This document shows positions 43,812 to 50,873 of a stretch of DNA of 64,000 bases, in pieces. Within the stretch, counting starts at the first letter, position 1. Every line of letters begins with the position of its first letter. The stretch spans positions 372,001-436,000 of the forward strand of contig NZ_JAVKCA010000007.1 of NCBI RefSeq assembly GCF_040222955.1. Reading direction: 5' to 3'. The translations under genes and the position numbers were made by a program. The notes under the pieces were generated by a model. That model was not told the DNA's origin. It searched no databases and saw nothing but the letters and a program-made list of their open reading frames with translations. Source of the stretch: Marinoscillum sp040222955. GTDB lineage: Bacteria; Bacteroidota; Bacteroidia; Cytophagales; Cyclobacteriaceae.

Positions 43812-44630
43812 TTAAGGAAGGCTGGCTTTAAACTGCGTATAATTCATACCAGTCTCTTTGATGAGGTCCGTGCTGCACGCTGCTGACTGTGCGGTGGCAT
43901 TGATGTCACTCACTCTGCTTTTGGGGCTGGGGTGCGTACTCAGAAACTCCGGTGTACCGCCAGCTTGCCCCTGATCCAAAAGCTTTTGGAAAAAAGAAGC
44001 GGCTCCATTGCAGGCATAAGGGGTATCACCCAGGTACTTCACAGAGTACTCATCGGCCTCTGATTCGGCACTTCTGCTAAATTTCAAAATAGCCCCAGTG
44101 CCTGCCAGCTGTGCTGCAATTTGAGCGAGCTGAGTTGGTTCGTTGCCCAGTGCTATACTCAGAAGGATGTTTAACCCATATTGTTTTTCCAGTTGCTTGA
44201 TAGAATGCCTCCTGTCGGCATGTGCAATCTCATGGCCCATCACACCTGCCAGGTCATCTGCTTTTTCAAGGTATTTGATCAGGCCCGTATAAACATAGAT
44301 ATAGCCTCCTGGGGTGGCAAAGGCATTAAGCACTTTGTCATCCTGAATGATTTTCAACTCCCAGGCAAACTCCCTTTTGTAGTCGATATCATTACTGGCC
44401 AGTATTTTGTCTCGCATGGCATTGAGGTATTGGTAAGCCTGAGGATATTTACTCTCAGATAAAACCGGATATTCAGCAGGGTTGCTGGCTATCTCCTGGC
44501 TCACCTGCTCTCCCAACTTCTTGTCATCCGAAGGGGCAAAAAGCAAAGAAGTGACTTTTCCTCCTGAAGCTACGCACCCCGACAAGAGGACCATGATGAT
44601 CAACGATGCGTTTAACTTTAGTACATTCAT
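43812..44630 (-). CDS. M48-family metalloprotease lipoprotein (copy A)
   Basis: The protein has 272 residues. The lipobox is LLSGC at residues 14-18. It has HEIAH in GVMGHEIAHADRRH and the glutamate ligand in SAESEADEYS. Long stretches match copy B (NAFATPGGYIYVYTGLIKYLE, CNGAASFFQKLLD, LSTHPSP), so the pair arose by tandem duplication. They differ most in the N-terminal third, which might set their substrates or partners. Its start overlaps the end of ribF by 4 bp. Confidence 0.92.
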   Translation of the reverse strand: MNVLKLNASLIIMVLLSGCVASGGKVTSLLFAPSDDKKLGEQVSQEIASNPAEYPVLSESKYPQAYQYLNAMRDKILASNDIDYKREFAWELKIIQDDKVLNAFATPGGYIYVYTGLIKYLEKADDLAGVMGHEIAHADRRHSIKQLEKQYGLNILLSIALGNEPTQLAQIAAQLAGTGAILKFSRSAESEADEYSVKYLGDTPYACNGAASFFQKLLDQGQAGGTPEFLSTHPSPKSRVSDINATAQSAACSTDLIKETGMNYTQFKASLP

Positions 44631-45562
44631 GTCTGTTGGTTTAAAATCCGAATTGCTTCTAATTTATCCAGGGAGAGTTGTTCTTTCAATCGTTCAATGC
44701 TTTCAAACTTTCTCTCCGACCTTAATAACTTAATGAACTCAATAGTGAGGCGCTGATTATAGATATCTGCATCAAAATTAAACAGATTTACTTCAATCCT
44801 TCGCTCCTCACCAGAAACTGTAGGTCGCTGCCCAATGTTTAGCATGCCCTGGAATTTCTTTCCCTCAAGGCTAACCAATACGGCGTAGGCCCCATCGGCA
44901 GGAATGAGCTTGTAAGCCTCCGGTACATCAATATTAGCGGTAGGAAACCCAATACTACGACCTATCCGATCCCCGTCTTTCACAAAACCGGAGAGACTAT
45001 AGGGTCTTCCCAAAAAATCATTGGCAATGTGAATGTTGCCCTCGGCAAGGGAGTTTCTGATCAGCGTGGAGCTCACACCCACATCCTCAATGTCCTTTCT
45101 GGAGATCTCCTTTATGGCAAAACCATACGCTCCTGAATGTTCCATCAAGTAGTCAAACCCCCCTTCCCTGTTCTTCCCAAACCTATGGTCATGACCAATC
45201 ACCAAAAGTTTGGTGTTGAGCTTTTCCACAAGAACCTGTCGGATGAATTGGTCCGAAGTGAGTTCCGAAAATTCTTTGGTAAAAGGTATTTTGACTAAAT
45301 AATCAATTCCATTCTCAGCCAGCAACTCCACCTTTTCTTCAAAGGTGGTTAGCAACTTAAGGTCTCCGGCATCCTTTTTCAACACAAATCGGGGATGTGG
45401 CCAAAAAGTAAGCACGATGCTCTTTCCTCCTTTTCTCTTCGCTTCGTGGACGATTTTTTGAAGGATTTTCTGATGTCCCACATGTACCCCGTCAAAAGTG
45501 CCACTGGTCACCACAGCATACGCCGGCGCTTCAAACTGAGAAAGATCATCAATCAGCTTCAT
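44627..45562 (-). CDS. ribF: Bifunctional riboflavin kinase / FAD synthetase
   Basis: From the chosen ATG (MKLIDDLSQF) the protein has 311 residues; a 15-residue longer start would lie deeper in truB. The FAD synthetase half has TSGTFDGVHVGHQKIL and the VIGHDHRFGKNREG loop. The riboflavin kinase half starts around residue 180 with GRPYSLSGFVKDGDRIGRSIGFPTANI and has GAYAVLV, NIGQRPTV and the catalytic VNLFNFD region. It turns riboflavin into FMN and FAD. It overlaps truB by 14 bp and copy A of the M48 genes by 4 bp, so translation is coupled. Confidence 0.95.
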   Translation of the reverse strand: MKLIDDLSQFEAPAYAVVTSGTFDGVHVGHQKILQKIVHEAKRKGGKSIVLTFWPHPRFVLKKDAGDLKLLTTFEEKVELLAENGIDYLVKIPFTKEFSELTSDQFIRQVLVEKLNTKLLVIGHDHRFGKNREGGFDYLMEHSGAYGFAIKEISRKDIEDVGVSSTLIRNSLAEGNIHIANDFLGRPYSLSGFVKDGDRIGRSIGFPTANIDVPEAYKLIPADGAYAVLVSLEGKKFQGMLNIGQRPTVSGEERRIEVNLFNFDADIYNQRLTIEFIKLLRSERKFESIERLKEQLSLDKLEAIRILNQQT

Positions 45563-46232
45563 AAGCTCGAACTTTGGCAACAAATGCTTCCAATTCCTCA
45601 GCATCACTCACCTGATACTCACCAATACTGGTTCGCCTCAAACTTGAGAGGTGTCCCCCTACTCCAAGTAACTCACCAAAATCACGAGCGATGCTACGGA
45701 TATAAGTTCCTTTTGAGCAACTAATATGAAAATGGACATTAGCACCCTCCACCTTGAGCAATTGAAACTCATGAATGGTAATGCTTCGGGGGTCCAGCTT
45801 TACTTCGATATTCTTTCTGGCCTTCTTGTATGCCCGTTCGCCGTTTACCTTCACAGCAGAGTGAGCGGGTGGCACCTGCTCTATGGGGCCTGTAAGCTTC
45901 AGCGCAGCACCCTGAAGGTCTTCCATAGTCAAGTGACTAATATCAGCCTCAGAGTCAAATTCAGTCTCCAGGTCATAAGATGGAGTGGTTTTTCCTATGG
46001 TGATGACTCCCTCATAGGTTTTATCCAGGCCCTGTAGCTCATTCAGCTTTTTGGTGAACTTACCTGTGCCGATAAGTAGTAAACCTGTAGCCAAGGGATC
46101 GAGTGTCCCTGCGTGCCCGATCTTCTTGACTTTAAGTGCGTAACGCAGTTTTTTCACCACATCGAAAGAGGTCCATGTGAGTGGCTTATCTATAAGCAGT
46201 ATTTGTCCTTCTGTGTAGGCATTTACATCCAT
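45549..46232 (-). CDS. truB: tRNA pseudouridine(55) synthase
   Basis: From the chosen ATG (MDVNAYTEGQILLIDKPL) the protein has 227 residues; the frame is open 13 codons further up, inside uppP. The catalytic aspartate is in GHAGTLDPLATGLL. Other TruB motifs are TKTYEG-like DKTYEGVITIG, QVPPAHSAVKVNGERAYKKAR and SCSKGTYIRSIARDFGE. It makes pseudouridine 55 in the T-loop of tRNAs. It is short at the C-terminus compared with E. coli TruB, lacking the PUA domain, which is usual in Bacteroidetes. Confidence 0.95.
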   Translation of the reverse strand: MDVNAYTEGQILLIDKPLTWTSFDVVKKLRYALKVKKIGHAGTLDPLATGLLLIGTGKFTKKLNELQGLDKTYEGVITIGKTTPSYDLETEFDSEADISHLTMEDLQGAALKLTGPIEQVPPAHSAVKVNGERAYKKARKNIEVKLDPRSITIHEFQLLKVEGANVHFHISCSKGTYIRSIARDFGELLGVGGHLSSLRRTSIGEYQVSDAEELEAFVAKVRAYEAD

Positions 46233-47020
46233 ATCTGAGAAATAATGGCAACAAGTCCGATGACCAGACAATATGCCGCGAAGTAAGTGAGTTTACCCTT
46301 TCTCACAATACCAATCATCCATTTACAAGCCACGTAGCCAGCCAGAAATGCTGCCAGAAACCCCACCACCATGGAGGGACCAGACAGCCCCTCGTGAGCC
46401 GCAGGTGCTTCAAAGTAGTCCTTCAGCTTCAGCATGCTGGCTCCCATAATAGGAATAAGCACCATCAAAAATGAAAAGCGGGTGATTTTGTTCTTTTCAA
46501 CCCCCAAGAGTAATCCGGTTGCTATGGTGGCACCGGACCTGGAAATACCGGGTAAGATGGCCACGGCCTGGGCCAGTCCAATGATGAGGGCGTATGCTTT
46601 GCTCACCGGTTTCTCGTTATCCTTCTTAAAATGAGAAAAAAACAAAAGTGCAGAAGTAACCAAAAGCATGCTCCCCACCAACAACAGATTGCCAGTGAAA
46701 AGGGCTGTAATCTCATCTTCAAAAAACACACCCACAATCCCAACAGGAATCATGGAAATAATGATTTTGAGGGCAAAATCCCAGGAATCATTCCAGCGAA
46801 ACTGAAACAACCCTGCAATGATCTCTGCTATATCCTTCCTAAAAACCACTATGGTACTCAATGCAGTGGCCGCATGTACGATCACCGCAAACAGCAGGTT
46901 CTCCTCTGATTTCACCCCCAACAACACGGTGCCCATCTCCAAATGCCCGCTGCTGCTGACTGGTAAAAACTCAGTTAATCCCTGAATAACTCCAAGAATT
47001 AACGCCTCAATCCAGGTCAT
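46223..47020 (-). CDS. uppP: Undecaprenyl-diphosphatase
   Basis: The protein has 265 residues and about eight membrane spans. The catalytic motifs are GLTEFLPVSSSGHLEMG near the N-terminus and GISRSGATIATGLLLG near residue 160. It dephosphorylates undecaprenyl diphosphate to recycle the lipid carrier for peptidoglycan and other wall polymers, and gives bacitracin tolerance in known cases. It overlaps truB by 10 bp and follows the DUF3098 gene after 6 bp. Confidence 0.95.
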   Translation of the reverse strand: MTWIEALILGVIQGLTEFLPVSSSGHLEMGTVLLGVKSEENLLFAVIVHAATALSTIVVFRKDIAEIIAGLFQFRWNDSWDFALKIIISMIPVGIVGVFFEDEITALFTGNLLLVGSMLLVTSALLFFSHFKKDNEKPVSKAYALIIGLAQAVAILPGISRSGATIATGLLLGVEKNKITRFSFLMVLIPIMGASMLKLKDYFEAPAAHEGLSGPSMVVGFLAAFLAGYVACKWMIGIVRKGKLTYFAAYCLVIGLVAIISQIWM

Positions 47021-47026
47021 AGGCTA

Positions 47027-47254
47027 TTATTGGCTATCTGATTCTGATTTCTTTGATTTGTAAAAGATGGCTACAAACTCAATCAGGAATCCAAGCATCA
47101 CCACTATGGGTCCAAGTGTAAGGCCCAGAAAACCAAATCCGTAAGGCTCACTATCGGAGGCCATGATGAAAAAACCCAACACCAGGGTCAGTACGCCCGC
47201 GAGCATGATGATATAATTGGCCTTTTGAAAGGCGAATTTATGTTGATCTGACAT
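47027..47254 (-). CDS. DUF3098 small membrane protein
   Basis: The protein has 75 residues with two hydrophobic helices (about 14-33 and 40-63) joined by an SEPYGF loop. The pattern FAFQKANYIIMLAGVLTLVLGF and the LGLTLGPIVVMLGFLIEFVAIF helix fit DUF3098, found in Bacteroidetes almost always between ftsX and uppP. Its function is unknown; the position suggests a part in cell division or envelope synthesis. Confidence 0.9.
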   Translation of the reverse strand: MSDQHKFAFQKANYIIMLAGVLTLVLGFFIMASDSEPYGFGFLGLTLGPIVVMLGFLIEFVAIFYKSKKSESDSQ

Positions 47255-47257
47255 AAG

Positions 47258-48148
47258 CTAGTAAAGTTCGTCTAATGACATTTGTAAATATTTTTTGACT
47301 GCCCGGTAGGTACTTAAAAAACCTACGGTAATTCCAAGAACGATTAATCCCCCGAAAAGTATTCCTAAACTTTCAAAATCCTGGAGCGCTCTGATATCTT
47401 CTATCCGCTGGTTGGCATACATCATCAGCGCCAGCAGCATCAATGATGAAAAGAGTCCTGCAAGAAAACCATACCAAATGGAGCGTCTGAGGAAGGGCTT
47501 TCGAATGAACCCGGACGTGGCTCCCACCAGCTGCATACTGCGAATAAGAAAACGCTGGGAAAACAAAGCTAATTTGATGGTATTATTGATGAGAATAACG
47601 ACCACAATAAGCAGAATAGTAAAAAAACCAATCAGAATCACTCCAATCTTGGCTAGGTTTTCATTGATGCTTTCTACCAGAGATTCTACATAGGACACTT
47701 CGTAGACGCCGCTCATCTTCTCTATGTCCTTTTTAATCATCTTCAGGGAATCTGCAGACTGGTAATTCGTTTTCACATTGATGATCAGTACATCTCGGAG
47801 CGGATTATCTCCTAAAAACTCTTTGAAGTCTTCTCCCGTATCTTCTATGAACTGTGTAGCCGCTTCGTCTTTCGTAACAAGCCTTATTCTGGGCTCGTTG
47901 TTTTCTTTGATCACATAGTCCTTGGAACCGATGGTGCGATTGATCTTACTCACCTCTCCTGTGGAAATCTGCTTATTCAAAAAAACCTGCAGCTCTATGT
48001 TTTCCTGGATAATGCTGGTCAGCTTATTGGCATGCAGAGCCATGAGACCAAATAGTCCGATCACAAAGAGTGCCAGCGTGATGCTAAAAGTAACACTCAC
48101 GAAGGGATAGCTCCCTAATTTCCTTTTTGTACGGGTTTTCTGTTCCAT
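47258..48148 (-). CDS. ftsX: Cell division protein FtsX
   Basis: The protein has 296 residues and four membrane spans (about 20-42, 172-195, 222-245 and 262-284). The periplasmic part (about 45-165) has the ECD pattern NIELQVFLNKQIS and DVLIINVKTNYQSADSL. The first cytoplasmic motif VGATSGFIRKPFLRRSIWYGFLAG is typical. FtsX works with the ATPase FtsE to activate cell-wall hydrolases at the septum; ftsE is not in this window. It is the first gene of the operon that ends at gldC. Confidence 0.92.
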   Translation of the reverse strand: MEQKTRTKRKLGSYPFVSVTFSITLALFVIGLFGLMALHANKLTSIIQENIELQVFLNKQISTGEVSKINRTIGSKDYVIKENNEPRIRLVTKDEAATQFIEDTGEDFKEFLGDNPLRDVLIINVKTNYQSADSLKMIKKDIEKMSGVYEVSYVESLVESINENLAKIGVILIGFFTILLIVVVILINNTIKLALFSQRFLIRSMQLVGATSGFIRKPFLRRSIWYGFLAGLFSSLMLLALMMYANQRIEDIRALQDFESLGILFGGLIVLGITVGFLSTYRAVKKYLQMSLDELY

Positions 48149-48191
48149 CCCGCCCCAAAACTAAATAATGTAACCCGAAATGCAGAGAATG

Positions 48192-49115
48192 CTAGAGCTT
48201 ATTGTTTCTGACTATTTCCAACTCCTGAAGAAGCTGCTGATCCGCAATTGGAGATAGCTCCTGCACCTTGTCGCTGACAATGATGGAATAGTACTCCTGA
48301 TCATAGTAGAGGTATAGTTTTCGCTCCGTGGGTCTGTTGATTTCTATGATTTCGTAAGGCGCGCTATTGAAATCTCCATACAGGAAGAGTTTCCCGTCGA
48401 AATACTTGTATTTGATGGTTTCGGAGTTGCGTTGAATGGTCTCTACACTAATTGGACTTTCGTTTTCGGGAGAAAGGACGTCCATTTCCGTCATCTCAGG
48501 CAGGTTGGCATCCTGAACTTTCAACCCTTTCTCTTCACTCAATTCGCCCAGATCCGGCAAATCCACCACTGGCAGGAATTCAACTTCTTTTTCAGCTGAT
48601 ACTTTTGATTTCTCGGATCCTCCGGATTCGATTTTCTCTTCAAAGATGTTACTCTTTTCGGCCACTTTCTTAGAAGGTTCGGCTGTAACACGTGTTTCCT
48701 CCACACCAGATAACTCCGGGAACTCAAACTGATAAACCTCCGACTGCTCGGGAGTATTAACCTCCATAGGCTCCAAAGCCACTTGCTCAGGAGTCAGATC
48801 CTCATTGCCAGTGAAAACCAAATAGGCAGATACACCAATAAGTGATGCCACAAGCACCCCTCCGACACTTTTCAGTACTGTGCTACTCCCCAACTGGCCG
48901 ATACCCATCCAGCCTGACCCCACTTCAATGGCATTCAGCCTGGCTTTCAATTCAGCCTTTCGATACTGTGAGATGCCTTCTACAACAGATTGTTCAAAAC
49001 GAACCTGTTCCATCAGTTCAGGGCTATTGGACATTTCTGCTTCGAATGCGCTGCGTTCGGATGAACTGAGCTCATTTCTTAGGTAGCTATCTATTTGGTG
49101 CGGCGTTGGATTCAT
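48192..49115 (-). CDS. Probable anti-sigma factor
   Basis: The protein has 307 residues. Residues 1 to about 65 form a helical N-terminus (IDSYLRNELSSSERSAFEAEMSNSPELMEQVRFEQ) of the kind found in Bacteroidetes anti-sigma proteins, without the zinc motif HxxxCxxC. One membrane span follows (about 84-103, VGGVLVASLIGVSAYLVF). A Glu/Ser/Pro-rich periplasmic region (about 105-220) leads to a C-terminal strand-rich part. It overlaps the upstream ECF sigma gene by one base (TAATG), as sigma/anti-sigma pairs do. Not a recognised named family; the call rests on context and layout. Confidence 0.7.
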   Translation of the reverse strand: MNPTPHQIDSYLRNELSSSERSAFEAEMSNSPELMEQVRFEQSVVEGISQYRKAELKARLNAIEVGSGWMGIGQLGSSTVLKSVGGVLVASLIGVSAYLVFTGNEDLTPEQVALEPMEVNTPEQSEVYQFEFPELSGVEETRVTAEPSKKVAEKSNIFEEKIESGGSEKSKVSAEKEVEFLPVVDLPDLGELSEEKGLKVQDANLPEMTEMDVLSPENESPISVETIQRNSETIKYKYFDGKLFLYGDFNSAPYEIIEINRPTERKLYLYYDQEYYSIIVSDKVQELSPIADQQLLQELEIVRNNKL

Positions 49116-49654
49116 TAATCAAAAAAGTCGGTTGTGGTATATCGTGCTTTTATTAAACTATCTAATTTCTTCTTACACTTATATTTTTTGGTCTTGGCTG
49201 TATCCGTGTTAGCAAAATTCAACTTTTCCGCTATATCGGTCATGTTCAGACCATCAAAGTAATAATATGTTAATATTCTCTTACAGGTATCGCCAAGTTC
49301 ACTAATACATTGCATGACTATTTTATATCGCTCATTCTCGTCATGCCCCTGAAACTCTTCGCTATCCACCTCTTCGTTGGATAACCTGCTCTTCCTGTCT
49401 AATTCCTTTCTCCACTGGTTCAGACAAATACTATAAAGAAAGGTGCTAATCTTTGAAGTCAGCACCAGCTTCCCACTAATAGCCTTTTGCCAAAATGCCA
49501 AAAGCGCCTCCTGATAAACATCCTTGGCTTCTTCTTCTGTACCATTGTTTTTCAGGACGAGATTAGTCATCATCCTGTAGTACTTCTTATACAGATAGTC
49601 AAGGGCGGTTTCGTCTCCTTTTGCAATTTTCTCAAGAATCTCACTATCCTTCAT
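49115..49654 (-). CDS. ECF-family RNA polymerase sigma factor
   Basis: The protein has 179 residues. Region 2 has YLYKKYYRMMTNLVLKN and EEEAKDVYQEALLAFWQKA; region 4 has CKRILTYYYFDGLNMTDIAEKLNF and KKYKCKKKLDSLI. It is distinct from the ECF factor at 19.4 kb. The partner anti-sigma gene follows with a one-base stop-start overlap, so the two form an autoregulated module. Targets cannot be named from the window. Confidence 0.92.
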   Translation of the reverse strand: MKDSEILEKIAKGDETALDYLYKKYYRMMTNLVLKNNGTEEEAKDVYQEALLAFWQKAISGKLVLTSKISTFLYSICLNQWRKELDRKSRLSNEEVDSEEFQGHDENERYKIVMQCISELGDTCKRILTYYYFDGLNMTDIAEKLNFANTDTAKTKKYKCKKKLDSLIKARYTTTDFFD

Positions 49655-49753
49655 AGCATCAGGAGCTCGCGCTCTGTCATTAAATACCTCATTTCGTAAT
49701 AAAGTAACCGCATTGTCGATGAATTGCTCGTTTCTGGCTGTAAAATTAGTGAT

Positions 49754-50419
49754 TTACCCCACTAACCCTATCAAAAGGTCCTCGCCAATTGCAAAAACCT
49801 GATCTCCTGCCTTGGCGCGAATGGGGTGATTTCCTGTAAATTCCCCAAAAGCCGGAAGTAATCCATGATCCTGCCCAAAGTAAAAACAAGGTAAAGTTAC
49901 CCCTTGCCTGGCCAGTCCGCTGAGCCTGATGGATGGGTGTATATGGCCAGAGATGTTGTAAGCTTTGGACTGACGTGTTTCATGGGTGAATTCGAAGGGT
50001 CCATGCAGGTATTCTTCACACAGCTGAACTTTTGTCCTTTCATACTGAGCGTGATCCAAAATGTCGTGATTCCCCAAAATCAGGATCTGTTCGAGGTTGG
50101 AGTGAAAATTGGACCAGTGGGTAAAATCCTGCCACTCCTCGTTTTGGTCGCTGTGAAAAAGATCACCAAGAAAGAGTATGCGTTGGGGTCTGTAGCGTTC
50201 AATCAAGGAGTTGACCCGTTGGAGGTCTGAGATGTGAATCTGCGAGGGTACTGGGATTCCGTGTTTTCTGAAATGTCCGGCTTTGCCCAAATGCAGATCG
50301 GACACCACAAGTGCTGAATGATCCTCCCAGAAAATGGAACGGTCACAACTCAACACCAAGGATTGTCCCTTGTGGTGAAATGGATATTCGGAACCTTTTA
50401 TTTCCAGATCACTCCGCAT
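49754..50419 (-). CDS. pdeM: Ligase-associated DNA damage response endonuclease PdeM
   Basis: From the chosen ATG the protein has 221 residues. Calcineurin-like phosphoesterase motifs are VVSDLHLGKAGHFRKHG, RILFLGDLFHS, ILILGNHD and NISGHIHPSI. The KAGHFRKHGIP stretch after the first motif is typical of PdeM. In other bacteria this nuclease is encoded with an ATP-dependent DNA ligase, an exonuclease and a DEXH helicase. Here it follows a DUF2147 gene, with an 11-bp overlap, and the helicase gene lies just before that. Confidence 0.88.
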   Translation of the reverse strand: MRSDLEIKGSEYPFHHKGQSLVLSCDRSIFWEDHSALVVSDLHLGKAGHFRKHGIPVPSQIHISDLQRVNSLIERYRPQRILFLGDLFHSDQNEEWQDFTHWSNFHSNLEQILILGNHDILDHAQYERTKVQLCEEYLHGPFEFTHETRQSKAYNISGHIHPSIRLSGLARQGVTLPCFYFGQDHGLLPAFGEFTGNHPIRAKAGDQVFAIGEDLLIGLVG

Positions 50420-50858
50420 AAGGGAGCCAGGTCTGTGTGCGGAACAAAAACATGACGTATCCGCGCACCTTGAGGGTCCCCTCCTCACTTAACCATATTT
50501 TGCAATCATATACATTACCACTCTCCGGGTCCAGAATCTCTCCACCACTGTACTCCTCGTCATCCTGATCATACCTGAGTCCATTGATGATTTCCATTCC
50601 GATAATTTTCTGGTTTTTGCGCTGCCCGGGGCACACCTTACAAATGGGATCCTGCTCCTCATCAGGCGATCGGAACAAGCGAACAATAGAGCCGAAAATC
50701 TGCCCGTTTCGCTCTTCTATTTGCACGATGGATCGCGGCTTTCCGGTTTCGTCATCTATGGTTTTCCAAAGTCCGGTTGCGGACTGAGCCTTCACTGTGA
50801 ACAGGCCAAAAAAAAGGAGTAAAATGAAAATGGTTCTCATATTCAGGATTTTCCGCAA
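50409..50858 (-). CDS. DUF2147 secreted protein
   Basis: The protein has 149 residues, or 143 if the second ATG is used. A signal peptide (MRTIFILLLFFGLFTVKA) precedes ATGLWKTIDDETGKPRSIVQIEE, IFGSIVRLFR, PGQRKNQKIIGMEIINGL and a YSGGEILDPESGNVYDCKIWL strand pair. This is the DUF2147 lipocalin-like barrel, exported across the inner membrane. Two cysteines (CKVC) sit in a loop. Its role is unknown. It lies between the helicase and PdeM genes with 15 bp before it and an overlap after it, so it is cotranscribed with a DNA-repair pair to which it has no obvious link. Confidence 0.9.
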   Translation of the reverse strand: MRKILNMRTIFILLLFFGLFTVKAQSATGLWKTIDDETGKPRSIVQIEERNGQIFGSIVRLFRSPDEEQDPICKVCPGQRKNQKIIGMEIINGLRYDQDDEEYSGGEILDPESGNVYDCKIWLSEEGTLKVRGYVMFLFRTQTWLPYAE

Positions 50859-50873
50859 AGTAATGAAAATACC

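Noticed and set aside
45563..45607. Long N-terminal extensions of ribF, truB, pdeM, both folE genes and the ArsC-like gene
   Set aside because: The extra codons lie inside upstream or divergent genes and do not match the families; an internal ATG at the family's normal N-terminus exists in each case.
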